This document shows, one piece after another, positions 8,598 to 17,184 of a DNA stretch of 64,000 nt. The stretch comes from Pseudoalteromonas rubra (GTDB lineage Bacteria > Pseudomonadota > Gammaproteobacteria > Enterobacterales > Alteromonadaceae). The stretch is from assembly GCF_001482385.1 (NCBI RefSeq), contig NZ_CP013611.1, positions 2,232,001 to 2,296,000 on the forward strand, read 5' to 3'. The notes beneath the pieces are model-generated. The model had not been told where the DNA came from, ran no database searches, and was given only the letters and a program-made list of their open reading frames with translations. The translations under genes were made by a program, and so were the position numbers. Within the stretch, counting starts at the first letter, position 1, and the number at the start of each line of letters is the position of its first letter.

Positions 8598-9234
8598 CCC
8601 TAGTAGTTGTTTATCTCTCGCTCCGCTTCCCTGATATGAGTCGTATGCTTTCAGTTACACTTCTTCAGGCTTCGCCACAGTCGTTTTATCATGACGTTAT
8701 CGATCCTGCGACCCTTGCCATTCATGCTTATCTTGATACCGCTCTCTTTCAGTCTGCCTGTAAATACATCGCTAGTAAACTGTCATTCCAGATCTGAGTT
8801 AAATATCTGTGGTTTAAAGTAAAGTTACAGCGCTTCATGCAATGCTTCGAGGCAAAAATGCGTATCAAACGTGTTCGATAGCTTCCACGAAACCTGTCTA
8901 TGACAGTAACAACATACACGACCCTTTTTACCATCGGGATATAGCTAATGTCTGGTGTCCACATCTGGTTTGCATACGTTACCTCTGCTTCTCTGAGCAG
9001 GTAAGGAGAAACACGGTGTGCTTTGTCAGGCACCTTGGTTTTCGGTTTTGGATACAAAATCAAGATCGCCAATAAACGCATCCGTCTCATCACGTTCTTA
9101 CGGCTGAGCTGGTAGTGTAACTTGGTAAGCTCGTCGACGATTCGCGAATACCCATGAGTGGATACTTCAGGTTTATTTCATTTATCGCCTTCATAATGCC
9201 GAGCGTTTCCTGCAATTCCCCTGGCCTTGTGATA
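8598..9234 (-). pseudogene. Decayed IS3 orfB fragment
   Basis: The minus strand preserves pieces of OrfB in several frames: ELQETLGIMKAINEINLKYP near 9180-9220, RRMRLLAILILYPKPKTKVP with the first Asp in MWTPDISYIPM near 8920-9090, then frame-shifted C-terminal bits. Compared with the intact copy there are several indels, and the IS256 insertion separates this part from orfA. Not functional. Confidence 0.8.
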
Positions 9235-9243
9235 GGCAGAAAC
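9235..9243. repeat. 9-bp target-site duplication, left copy (GGCAGAAAC)
   Basis: GGCAGAAAC lies immediately left of the IS256 element and is repeated immediately right at 10609-10617. In the uninterrupted IS3 copy 1 the corresponding site (AGGCAGAAGC near 6350) occurs once. IS256-family elements make 8-9 bp duplications. Confidence 0.9.
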
Positions 9244-10608
9244 GAGATATAGTCATTTCTGGTGTATGAGAAGACATTGCGATGTACTCTGTTAATTGAT
9301 CTTGGCGGATCAACAACTAACAGAGGAAGCATCGCAATGAACAAAGATAATAACGTAGTTCCACTCACCGCACCAGAGAACCCGCTAGAGCAAGTATTGA
9401 AGCAAGGTGCCCAACAGTTACTTGCTTCAGCCATTGAGGCTGAGCTAGCCGAACTTCTAGAGCAATTCTCCCATGAGCGCCTTGATGATGGCCGATTAAG
9501 AGTTGTGCGTAACGGCTTCCAGCCTGAGAGGATGATCCAAACTGGTCTTGGTGATATCCCAGTCAGAGTGCCAAAAGTGAGGGATAGAAAAGATAAAGAA
9601 GTTAAGTTTAACAGTAAGTTAGTCCCGCCTTACCTGAAGCGGACTAAAAATATCGAAGAATTGGTACCCTGGCTCTATCTACGTGGGATCTCCACGGGAG
9701 AGATGCAGCCTGCTCTTGCATCACTGCTTGGCGAGAATGCTAAAGGGCTGTCGGCAAACACAGTCTCACGACTAAAAGCGAGCTGGGAGCAAGAATACCT
9801 GGCTTGGGCTCGGCGAGACTTGAGCCGCCGCCGTTTCGTTTATGTCTGGGCTGATGGGATCTACAGCAAAGTCAGAATGGACGACAAGCTATGCTTACTT
9901 GTTGTAATAGGCGTTGATGAAACGGGCCGAAAGGAGTTGCTTGCAATATCTGACGGCGTTAGAGAATCAGAGCAAAGTTGGACAGAGGTATTGAACCAAC
10001 TCAATGCTCAAGGGTTAGCAGCTGCGCCGAAGCTGGCGATTGGTGACGGCGCGTTAGGGTTTTGGAATGCCGTGACTAAGGTATGGCCAACGACTCGGCA
10101 CCAACGATGCTGGGTCCATAAGACGGCAAACATTTTAAATAAAGTGCCAAAATCCATGCAGCCAAAAATCAAGTCTGGCTTGCAAGATATCTGGATGGCA
10201 GAAAGCAAGGAGTCCGCGCTCAAAGCTTATGATTTATTTGATAAAAACTATGGGGTCAAGTATCCGAAAGCAACTGATTGTTTGCGTAAGGATAAAGAAG
10301 AAATGCTGGCGTTCTATGATTTTCCAGCGGAGCACTGGCTCTCGATTAGAACAACGAATCCAATAGAGTCGACTTTCGCAACAATTAGGCTGAGAACTAA
10401 CAAAACCAAGAGTTGCGGTAGCAGAAACACCACGCTGAGCATGGCATTCAAACTTGCTCAGCTAGCAGAAAAGAAATGGTACCGGTTACGTGGCTTTAAG
10501 CTGCTGGCCGATGTCATTGAAGGCATTACCTTCAAAAACGGTGAACGAATAGAACAAGATCAGACAGAGCATCAAGCGGCTTTCATACACCAGATTTGAC
10601 AATAGCTC
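9244..10608 (+). mobile_element. Complete IS256-family insertion sequence
   Basis: This 1365-bp element lies inside the decayed IS3 copy. Its terminal inverted repeats are GAGATATAGTCATTTCTGG on the left and GAGCTATTGTCAAATCTGG on the right (complement), continuing with TGTATGA. It is flanked by a perfect 9-bp direct repeat and contains one intact transposase gene. It is probably a recent, possibly active insertion. Confidence 0.95.
9337..10599 (+). CDS. IS256-family (mutator-type) transposase
   Basis: This 420-residue protein is read from ATG 9337, which has AGAGGA 8 bases upstream; the frame opens earlier, at 9262, but lacks a site. The DDE residues are in YVWADGIYSKV, LAIGDGALGFWNA and TNPIESTFATIR, with the family's C/W-rich block HQRCWVHKTANILNKVP between the second D and the E. 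The length is normal for the family. It is the only gene of the element at 9244-10608. The first 60 codons also survive in the fragment at 5378-5543. Confidence 0.96.
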   Translation: MNKDNNVVPLTAPENPLEQVLKQGAQQLLASAIEAELAELLEQFSHERLDDGRLRVVRNGFQPERMIQTGLGDIPVRVPKVRDRKDKEVKFNSKLVPPYLKRTKNIEELVPWLYLRGISTGEMQPALASLLGENAKGLSANTVSRLKASWEQEYLAWARRDLSRRRFVYVWADGIYSKVRMDDKLCLLVVIGVDETGRKELLAISDGVRESEQSWTEVLNQLNAQGLAAAPKLAIGDGALGFWNAVTKVWPTTRHQRCWVHKTANILNKVPKSMQPKIKSGLQDIWMAESKESALKAYDLFDKNYGVKYPKATDCLRKDKEEMLAFYDFPAEHWLSIRTTNPIESTFATIRLRTNKTKSCGSRNTTLSMAFKLAQLAEKKWYRLRGFKLLADVIEGITFKNGERIEQDQTEHQAAFIHQI

Positions 10609-10617
10609 GGCAGAAAC
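10609..10617. repeat. 9-bp target-site duplication, right copy (GGCAGAAAC)
   Basis: Identical to 9235-9243. It marks the right boundary of the IS256 insertion. Confidence 0.9.
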
Positions 10618-10689
10618 ACGACTGATTTCCAGTACGTTTTAACGTCAGCGAATGTGTTTTGTCGAGTTTATTTTTCTTATGTGCCCTTG

Positions 10690-10971
10690 CTAACGACCGA
10701 GCACTTTCGCCAAAAAATCATTCTCCATTGTCAACTGACCGATTTTAGCGTGCAATTTCTCGACATCTTCATCTGATTGCTGACCAGAGTTAGATTTTCC
10801 GGTAAACAAGCTAGCGGCATTTTGTATCAGCTCGTTTTTCCAGGTAATGATCTGGGTCTGATGAATATTGTTGTGAGCTGCCGAGTCAGCTATTGTATTA
10901 TCACCTCTGGCAGCTGCAAGGGCCACTTTTGCTTCAAATTCTGGCGAGTCGCTTATGTGCTCCCTGCTCAT
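10690..10971 (-). pseudogene. IS3 OrfA-like frame of the decayed copy
   Basis: A 93-residue open frame similar along its whole length to OrfA of copy 1, with substitutions in the HTH region (SPEFEAKVALAAARGDNTIA, then NNIHQTQIITWKNE). The C-terminal part (SNSGQQSDEDVEKLHAKIGQ) is unchanged. The frame itself is intact, but the partner orfB is destroyed, so it cannot make a transposase in cis. It could still act as an OrfA-type repressor; that is speculation. Confidence 0.7.
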
Positions 10972-11081
10972 AATCTACTGAGTTTGTATTTGAATCAATA
11001 ACAGATTATGTATCTAAATGCGTGTGCTAAATTTTGGGACCATTTCTACATAAGTTATCAAACAGAACCTTTACCAACTAA

Positions 11082-11186
11082 GATGACATTTTGGATCAGG
11101 TCAGCGAAGCATGGAATGCGTTTATCTCATGTGCTCACAGGGTGAAATCATTATGCTTTCGGGACTGGATAAATCTGACCAGTTAA
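11082..11186 (+). pseudogene. IS630-family transposase C-terminal remnant
   Basis: One frame reads DDILDQVSEAWNAFISCAHR then VKSLCFRDWINLTS and a stop at 11184-11186. This is the typical tail of IS630-family transposases (AWN...CxRDWI). An in-frame stop sits directly before DDIL, and no upstream part of the gene remains. The rest of 11043-11380 has no coding frame. Confidence 0.7.
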
Positions 11187-11380
11187 TTATTCAAAATGGT
11201 ATAACTCTCAATTTTTCGAATCAAAATATCTGGGCTGGTCGAAACTAATTCAAATTATGGGCGGATCTCCGGGCGCCACCGGTTAGTTTCTTAGGTGTAT
11301 TTTAACACATCTATTGCGGCGGCACATGTACTGTGCCACAACAGTTATTCAAAGGCTGCGACAAAGAAGATTGCGCTGAC
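11187..11380. other. Short non-coding gap after legF
   Basis: Between the IS630 tail and the legF stop (11381) no gene or strong terminator is visible. A minor GC-rich inverted stretch (CGGGCGCCACCGG) occurs near 11268-11282. Confidence 0.3.
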
Positions 11381-12088
11381 TCAGGAGGTTTTGGTCCTAT
11401 GCTGAAGCACAGCCGCTGCAATTAGGAAATCAACCTCTGTGTCAATGTCAATCGAGTTTTCGTTAGACATGATATAAGGGTAATAATCTTGCTCTAAGAA
11501 GAGCTTCCCTGACTTTTTGAATTCAGCCTTATCTACCAAGTATATGGCACCATTCAATTGATAGTATGGGTCCAAATCCTGAGATCTGGTGTTAGTCAGA
11601 CCTGAGATAAATTGCTTAAAATCATGCTCCTCTTTCAGGCGCGTGCTCCACAATGGAGAATGTGCGCATTCCGTCATAGAGACGATCCCTTTTGCGTTTT
11701 TCTCGACATATAGCTCGATCGCTGCATCAATATCCTTTGATGTCCGCAGCGGCGTTGTTGGCTGGAGCAAACAGATTACGTCAAACGCTATCCCGCTGTT
11801 ATTAGCATACTCGACTGCATGATGAACGACATCCAATGAAGAGGCTGTATCACTCGCTAACTCCGCAGGTCTCAATACCGCAGTAGTGCGCTCATAGGTA
11901 GCAGCGATCTCCAGTACTGTTGGGCAATCTGAAGTCGCCAATGTATGGGTAATATACTGAGAGCCCTTAATCGCTTCAAATGTATGTGCGACAAGAGGCA
12001 GCTCACCGAGGACTTTGATATTCTTCTGAGGTAATCTTTTACTGCCAGCTCTAGCAGGAACAATCGCCAGTACTTTTATCATAATCAA
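11381..12088 (-). CDS. legF: CMP-nonulosonate synthetase (CMP-legionaminate type)
   Basis: This is a protein of about 233-235 residues in the acylneuraminate cytidylyltransferase family. The CTP-binding N-terminus IVPARAGSKRLPQKNIK, the middle CLLQPTTPLRTSKDIDAAI and the late IDIDTEVDF metal region are all present. It would activate the nine-carbon sugar as CMP-sugar, the donor for glycosyl transfer. The start is either TTG 12088, which overlaps the ptmE stop and has AGGG 5 bases away, or ATG 12082. It is the last gene of the leg operon. Sequence alone does not separate CMP-Neu5Ac, CMP-Leg and related synthetases; the neighbours favour the legionaminic type. Confidence 0.85.
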   Translation of the reverse strand: MIMIKVLAIVPARAGSKRLPQKNIKVLGELPLVAHTFEAIKGSQYITHTLATSDCPTVLEIAATYERTTAVLRPAELASDTASSLDVVHHAVEYANNSGIAFDVICLLQPTTPLRTSKDIDAAIELYVEKNAKGIVSMTECAHSPLWSTRLKEEHDFKQFISGLTNTRSQDLDPYYQLNGAIYLVDKAEFKKSGKLFLEQDYYPYIMSNENSIDIDTEVDFLIAAAVLQHRTKTS

Positions 12089-13143
12089 AACAACCCTAGA
12101 TCATGAATATCATTTTGTGCTCGTTTAAAATCGTCATGTCTACCTATATCTAACCAGTATTCATGGATTGGAAACTTCAGCACTCGATAACTGTCTTCTG
12201 TTTTTTTCTGAAACAAAGACGGCATGTCTAGATACTGATTTTTGGGTACAGAGCGAACGATATCAGGTGATATAACATAGATACCTGCATTAACAAAGTA
12301 CCTATAAGTAGGCTTTTCAACGATATCAGTAATGACATGCCCGTCACCTTCAATTACTCCAAAAGGCACTTTAATTTCATAATCTCTGACGCACATTGTC
12401 GCATCAGATTTTTGCGATTCATGAAAGTCCAATACTTTTGTGAAATTCATGTTTGTCAGAATATCGCCATTAATCATTATTAACGGCTTATTCGGCAAAT
12501 TATCTGGTAACAAAGATAGTGCTCCGGCCGTTCCAAGTGGCTCCTCTTCATTTACGTAAGTAATGTTGACGCCAAACTCTTCACCACTTTTAAAGTACTC
12601 TGTAATTACTTCTGGTAGATAATGGGTAGAAATATAAAAGTTATAAAAACCGAAAGACTTAAAATGTCGGATCAAGGTTTCCAGCATCGGCTTATCACCA
12701 ACTTTAAGCATTGGCTTAGGGCAGTTATCAGTTAAAGGCCTTAGTCTTGTTCCAAAGCCGCCGGCCATAATAAAGATCGGATTGTCTTTTTTCTCAACTT
12801 CTAGCGCTTCATGCAAGGTTTTCAACCCAACAAGACTACCTCTTTCATCTACAATAGGCAGAGATAAGCTACTACTGTTGCGCATGATCTCTTTTAACTC
12901 TGAAGATGTATTGTGCTCGGAAGCCACTATCGGTGATGAATTCATCACTTTCTCGACTTGGTCCGCTAAGTCAACTCCAGACAATAACCCTCTGCGGATA
13001 TCGCCATCCGTCACTATGCCTGCAAGTTTATCCCCATCAGCAATAACTAACGCGACCCGAAGCGCTTCCCGGTCAATAACTTCCATAGCATCTCTAATGC
13101 TGGTTTGTGGCGAGATTATTAAGTTTTTCCACTTGCTCGTCAT
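12085..13143 (-). CDS. ptmE: CBS-domain sugar-1-phosphate nucleotidyltransferase (PtmE-like)
   Basis: This 352-residue protein has two parts. Residues 8-118 form a CBS pair (VALVIADGDKLAGIVTDGDI, LSLPIVDERGSLVGL). Residues 123-345 form a nucleotidyltransferase with the signature IFIMAGGFGTRLRPLTDNCP followed by KPMLKVG, and MINGDILTNMNF. In Campylobacter the CBS-fused PtmE makes GDP-GlcNAc for the GDP-sugar legionaminic acid route, and this fusion inside a leg operon points to the same role. It overlaps legH and legF by 4 bp each. Alternative: a guanylyl- or uridylyltransferase for another hexosamine; substrate cannot be read from sequence. Confidence 0.83.
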   Translation of the reverse strand: MTSKWKNLIISPQTSIRDAMEVIDREALRVALVIADGDKLAGIVTDGDIRRGLLSGVDLADQVEKVMNSSPIVASEHNTSSELKEIMRNSSSLSLPIVDERGSLVGLKTLHEALEVEKKDNPIFIMAGGFGTRLRPLTDNCPKPMLKVGDKPMLETLIRHFKSFGFYNFYISTHYLPEVITEYFKSGEEFGVNITYVNEEEPLGTAGALSLLPDNLPNKPLIMINGDILTNMNFTKVLDFHESQKSDATMCVRDYEIKVPFGVIEGDGHVITDIVEKPTYRYFVNAGIYVISPDIVRSVPKNQYLDMPSLFQKKTEDSYRVLKFPIHEYWLDIGRHDDFKRAQNDIHDLGLF

Positions 13144-13790
13144 TTGGCACCCTGTACTTTAACTGTTGTCTTTGGTCCGTAAGCAATACAATTTTTAGCT
13201 AGGCTTTTTGTCAACGATGCTCCAACACCAACAATAGCGTTCTCACCAATTGTAATGTTATTGATTATACTTGCTCCGGTAGCCACGTGCACACCGTCTT
13301 CAATTCGAACCTGTCCACTCATTGTAACACCTGGCGCTATATGGCAGTGCATACCAATTGAGCAGTCGTGATCAATTGTAGAGGATGTGTTTACGATTGA
13401 GTTTTCTCCAACCGAACTGCCAATACAAACCACAGCATTTTGCATGATCTGCACGCCCTCTGCTAATCGAACATTAGCAGAGATATTGGCACTGTTTGCA
13501 ATCACTTGTGCAAATTTATAACCATCCTTTTTAAAACGCTTATATATTTTTTGCCTCAATGATTTATATGGCATCGCACCAATCCCATTGACTAGCTCTA
13601 CCTGGTGCTTGTCGTAATTCAGAACATCCTCATCATTTGAGTGGTGCGTGAACTCTGCTAACTGTCTCAAGCTTGGGGAAAGTTCGGGTGCTACTACAGC
13701 CAAAATCTGTCGGTTTTGTTGGGTTAAGATCTCAGCTAAACCGGCAGCATGTCCTCCGCCACCGATCAATACCACTGGCACTTTATTCAT
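13140..13790 (-). CDS. legH: Sugar O/N-acyltransferase, NeuD/PglD family
   Basis: This 216-residue protein has an N-terminal Rossmann-like part (VVLIGGGGHAAGLAEIL). A left-handed beta-helix of hexapeptide repeats follows (NTSSTIDHDCSIGMHCHIAP, then VRIEDGVHVATGASIINNIT) with the expected catalytic His in DHDCSIG. Family members acetylate the 4-amino group of UDP- or GDP-bacillosamine-type sugars (PglD/LegH) or O-acetylate sialic acid (NeuD). In this operon the N-acetyltransferase role after LegC is more likely. It overlaps its neighbours by 4 and 8 bp. Confidence 0.82.
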   Translation of the reverse strand: MNKVPVVLIGGGGHAAGLAEILTQQNRQILAVVAPELSPSLRQLAEFTHHSNDEDVLNYDKHQVELVNGIGAMPYKSLRQKIYKRFKKDGYKFAQVIANSANISANVRLAEGVQIMQNAVVCIGSSVGENSIVNTSSTIDHDCSIGMHCHIAPGVTMSGQVRIEDGVHVATGASIINNITIGENAIVGVGASLTKSLAKNCIAYGPKTTVKVQGAK

Positions 13791-14853
13791 CTAGCAATTG
13801 ACCAACTTGATAATCTTGAGAAGCCTTGGTATTGAGCACTTTCCAGTATAATGAAGGCGGCATACCATCACCCGGACGCTTAACAGTAATGTGCTCTTGA
13901 GTGATCACTTCTCCAGCTTTTAGTGGTTGCACTACAACCAAGCTTTTTCTAGCTACTTCTTTATTCTTAATTTCCAGAGGACGAGGTCCCTTAATACCAT
14001 CACCCAGCACTCTTTGCGCGATGCGGATCCCATCAACCATAGCCTTCAGCTCAACAGGATCCAGCGACGCTTTATGATCGGGTCCTGGCAAAGACTTATC
14101 TGTCGTAAAGTGCTTTTCAATCAAAACAGCGCCTTTAGCTACAGCGGAAATTGGCACAACAATTCCTTCACTGTGATCTGAGTAGCCAACGGATAGTTTA
14201 AACGCGTCTTTCATCGTATCCATAGCGTTCAGATTGATGTCATCATATGGTGCTGGGTATTCCGTGGTGCAATGCAATAGGGTCACTTTCTCTTTCAGTA
14301 GTGCTTTGCCTTGCTCTGAAAAATACGCTTCTATTAACAGCTCATCCGTTGGGTCACCATTAGGATGTAGATATCCATACGCAATTACAGATAACACATA
14401 TTCTATGTCACTCAGTGTTGCCATACCTGTTGAGACAATTAGATCACACCCTGTTCTGGCATGCTCTAAAACAAGCGGTGCGTTTGTTATCTCTCCTGAA
14501 GGTAACTTGAGCCTAGTAATACCCAAATCGTTAACTAAAAAGTCAAGGCTTTCAGAGTCGAACGCTGTCGATAAAAATTCAATGCCCAGCTCCTGACAAT
14601 ATTTTACTAGCTTATGATGTGTTTCATAGCTCAACTCTAAACGTTTGAGCATACTAAACTGGGACTCTTGCTTTCCTGTATTGGCAACCTGGTAATCAGC
14701 TTGCTTAGCCGATTCCGTTACCAGGTTTTTAGCTTTAAAGGTTTGAAATTTTACAATATCCGCACCGGCTTCGTGTGCAGCATCGACCAGTTTAAAAGCC
14801 AATTCATCGCTACCGTTGTGGTTAACGCCGGCTTCTGCAATTATTAATGTCAT
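13783..14853 (-). CDS. legI: N-acyl-nonulosonate synthase (NeuB/LegI family)
   Basis: This 356-residue protein has a NeuB TIM barrel (residues 1-280: IAEAGVNHNGSDELAFKLVD, VKFQTFKAKNL, KLPSGEITNAPL, LSVGYSDHSEG, HFTTDKSLPGPDHKASLDP) followed by a C-terminal SAF/antifreeze-like domain (LKAGEVITQEHITVKRPGDG). It condenses a six-carbon amino sugar with phosphoenolpyruvate to give the nine-carbon acid. The family includes Neu5Ac, legionaminate and pseudaminate synthases. The neighbouring legB, legC, legG and legH genes argue for 2,4-diacetamido-trideoxymannose as substrate. The length is normal. Confidence 0.9.
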   Translation of the reverse strand: MTLIIAEAGVNHNGSDELAFKLVDAAHEAGADIVKFQTFKAKNLVTESAKQADYQVANTGKQESQFSMLKRLELSYETHHKLVKYCQELGIEFLSTAFDSESLDFLVNDLGITRLKLPSGEITNAPLVLEHARTGCDLIVSTGMATLSDIEYVLSVIAYGYLHPNGDPTDELLIEAYFSEQGKALLKEKVTLLHCTTEYPAPYDDINLNAMDTMKDAFKLSVGYSDHSEGIVVPISAVAKGAVLIEKHFTTDKSLPGPDHKASLDPVELKAMVDGIRIAQRVLGDGIKGPRPLEIKNKEVARKSLVVVQPLKAGEVITQEHITVKRPGDGMPPSLYWKVLNTKASQDYQVGQLLDE

Positions 14854-14860
14854 AATACTC

Positions 14861-16015
14861 TCATTTTAAATCGTAAAACGGCTTACTTGGTTGAAAGTCA
14901 AGCTCTTTTAGCATTTTAATTGCTTGCTTGCTTGCATTGCCTGCACCATATGGGTTTGAAATTATCTCGTCTTCAGTTTGATACTCACGAGATAGTGCCG
15001 CTTTTATCGCTCGTTCAATACTCGGGGCTTGCGCACTACAATGCAGTACACTTTTCGCAGCTAAACGTCCCTTCTGCCGCACACCAATATTTATGGTTGG
15101 GACATCAAAAGAGGGCACTTCAATAATACCACTCGAAGAATTACCAATCACCGCCGAAGCGTGCTTAACCGTACTCAAATAGCGCTGTTGCCCTAAAGAG
15201 GGTATAGCAAAAACCCTCTCACTGTTCGCCTGTGCGTATTGCTCGAGAATAGGGATTATCTTTCTCCCACCATCATCAGCATTAGGATAGGTTAGAATTA
15301 CCTGGTGGTCAGGATAAGCATCTAGTGCTGCTAAAATCGCATTGAAACTCTCTTCAGGAGGTTCTTCTCCCAGTGTCACAGGGTGGTAAGTTACTAAAAA
15401 ATAGGGCGACTTTAAGTCAAACTGCAGAGACTCAGCAATCTCATCCACTTTCATAAAATCACTTCTTTTTAAGTGATCTAAGCCAATCGCACCAATGTTC
15501 TTAACCCGACTTGGCGACTCTCCAAGTTGAATTACACGCTGCCTATATTCTTCTGTCGAAGTACCGTGAAGATAGCTGAGTTTACTAATTGCATGCCTGA
15601 TTGCATCATCGTAAGCCCCCTCTGTGATCTCACCACCATGAAGGTGCAAGATAGGAATTCTCAGAATCATGGCTGTCTGAGCAGCAGCCAATGCCTCAAA
15701 TCTATCTCCTAAAATCACTAAGGCATCTGGCTTCAGTCGACTCAGTGCGTCTGTAAACCCTAAAACACCGAGCCCCATACTCTTAGCGGTACCGACCGCC
15801 GTGTCAGAAGAGAGTAAGATTTCAATTTTTTCATCAATATTAAAACCATCATCTTCTATCTGCTTGTATGTATTACCAAACTCAGGAGACAAGTGCATAC
15901 CAGAGACGAGCAGCTGTAATGTCAATTCAGGATCATCATGTATGTCTTTAATCAACCAGTAAAGCAACCCGTATTCGGCACGCGTTCCTGTAAAAACAGC
16001 TATTTTTTTACTCAT
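14861..16015 (-). CDS. legG: Hydrolysing nucleotide-sugar 2-epimerase (NeuC/LegG family)
   Basis: This 384-residue protein of the GT-B-like epimerase_2 family has FTGTRAEYGLLYWLIKD at the N-terminus, VILGDRFEALAAAQ, the LHLHGGEITEGAYDDAIRHA block and GNSSSGIIEVPSFDVPTINI near the C-terminus. It would hydrolyse and epimerise UDP- or GDP-diacetylbacillosamine to free 2,4-diacetamido-2,4,6-trideoxymannose, the LegI substrate. In NeuC the substrate is UDP-GlcNAc, and the call depends on context. It is separated from legI by 7 bp and from legC by 2 bp. Confidence 0.88.
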   Translation of the reverse strand: MSKKIAVFTGTRAEYGLLYWLIKDIHDDPELTLQLLVSGMHLSPEFGNTYKQIEDDGFNIDEKIEILLSSDTAVGTAKSMGLGVLGFTDALSRLKPDALVILGDRFEALAAAQTAMILRIPILHLHGGEITEGAYDDAIRHAISKLSYLHGTSTEEYRQRVIQLGESPSRVKNIGAIGLDHLKRSDFMKVDEIAESLQFDLKSPYFLVTYHPVTLGEEPPEESFNAILAALDAYPDHQVILTYPNADDGGRKIIPILEQYAQANSERVFAIPSLGQQRYLSTVKHASAVIGNSSSGIIEVPSFDVPTINIGVRQKGRLAAKSVLHCSAQAPSIERAIKAALSREYQTEDEIISNPYGAGNASKQAIKMLKELDFQPSKPFYDLK

Positions 16016-16017
16016 AA

Positions 16018-17172
16018 TCAGACACCTAATTTAGTCGTTGGTGTACTCGGTAAGTTTACAAGACGCTCTTCAACATATTCAGAATATGTCAGATCTCCTC
16101 TCAGTGCGTTGCTGAACATGGGCAAACGGTGCATCAATTGCCAAATCGGCCTGGTCATAACCCCTTGATTATTAGTTTCCTTTAATAACTGCTCTCGCGC
16201 TGCTTTATCTTCACAAATCACCGCATTGAGCCAATAATTTGATTGCGCGTAAGCAGGTTCAGCTACAAATTTAAATTCACTGCCAACGAAAAAGTCTTGA
16301 TATTGCTGTGCTAACGCCCTTTTTTGCTTAATAAAAGTAGGTAGCATCTCAAGCTGTGCACACCCTAACGCTGCATTCAGATTTGGCATACGATAGTTAA
16401 ACCCAGCCTCATCGTGAAAAAATTCATATGGATGAGGAACCTTCGCAGTCGTGGTGACATGCTTAGTACGAGCGCCAGAGTCAACCGTTTGACATAAGAC
16501 AACGCCTCCGCCACCAGTAGTCATAATTTTATTACCGTTAAAGCTTACGGCGCCATACTCTCCAAATGTCCCGGTATGCTTACCTTTGTAATATGAACCA
16601 AGGCTTTCCGCTGCATCTTCGACTAAATTAATCTGCCACTTTTTACACAATGCAACGAGCTCGTCCAATTCAACAGGGTGCCCAAATGTATGCATTGGCA
16701 CTACAGCCTGAATACGCTGCTTAGTGCCGCGATGAATAGTGCCTTGCTCTGTCAATATTGCATTGTCTTCTAAATAGGTTTCCAACGCTTTAGGACACAG
16801 GCCGAGGCTCACTTGTGACACATCTACAAATACAGGCTCTGCACCCATGTGATGAAGGGCGTTGCAAGTCGCGACAAACGTCAGAGCTTGGGTTATAACA
16901 AGATCACCAGCTCTCACTCCCGCCATATAAAGCGCGGCATGTAAAGCGGCAGTACCATTCACCGTTGCAACAGCTTTAGCCGTACCCGTCAAGCTTTCTA
17001 TTTTTTGCTCAAATTCGTCGACGAACTTACCAACACTTGATACAAAGGTGCTGTCAATAGTCTGTAAAACATAATCTTTTTCATTTCCGCTAAATGTCGG
17101 AGCATGAAGCGGTATGAAGTCATCAGTCTGATATAGAGCTCTGACAAACTCATTAATTTTTTGTGGTGTCAT
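16018..17172 (-). CDS. legC: PLP-dependent sugar aminotransferase (DegT/DnrJ/EryC1 family)
   Basis: This 384-residue protein carries the substrate-side VNGTAALHAALYMAGV, the cofactor Asp in NLVEDAAESLGSYYKGKHTG, and the PLP lysine K215 in VSFNGNKIMTTGGGG. It transfers an amino group to C4 of the 4-keto-6-deoxy nucleotide sugar made by LegB. It lies directly between legB and legG. The LegC subgroup is typically 380-390 residues, which fits. Confidence 0.9.
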   Translation of the reverse strand: MTPQKINEFVRALYQTDDFIPLHAPTFSGNEKDYVLQTIDSTFVSSVGKFVDEFEQKIESLTGTAKAVATVNGTAALHAALYMAGVRAGDLVITQALTFVATCNALHHMGAEPVFVDVSQVSLGLCPKALETYLEDNAILTEQGTIHRGTKQRIQAVVPMHTFGHPVELDELVALCKKWQINLVEDAAESLGSYYKGKHTGTFGEYGAVSFNGNKIMTTGGGGVVLCQTVDSGARTKHVTTTAKVPHPYEFFHDEAGFNYRMPNLNAALGCAQLEMLPTFIKQKRALAQQYQDFFVGSEFKFVAEPAYAQSNYWLNAVICEDKAAREQLLKETNNQGVMTRPIWQLMHRLPMFSNALRGDLTYSEYVEERLVNLPSTPTTKLGV

Positions 17173-17184
17173 TACAGCCTCAAA

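Larger units (their letters stand above)
8550..11042 (-). mobile_element. Decayed IS3-family copy 2, split by an IS256 element
   Basis: The ends match those of copy 1 at 5549-6799: TGGCCCCATTGATTAAACAC at 8550 and the complement of TGGTCCCAAAATTTAG ending at 11042. Without the nested IS256 and one duplicate target it is about 1.12 kb, against 1.25 kb for copy 1, so it has lost sequence, for example just inside the left end. The orfB half is full of shifts while the orfA half keeps an open frame. It is clearly an older copy than copy 1. Confidence 0.85.

Noticed and set aside
9090..9434. 114-codon minus-strand frame
   Set aside because: It runs through antisense IS256 and a decayed orfB piece; only the last part has meaning, as an IS3 remnant.
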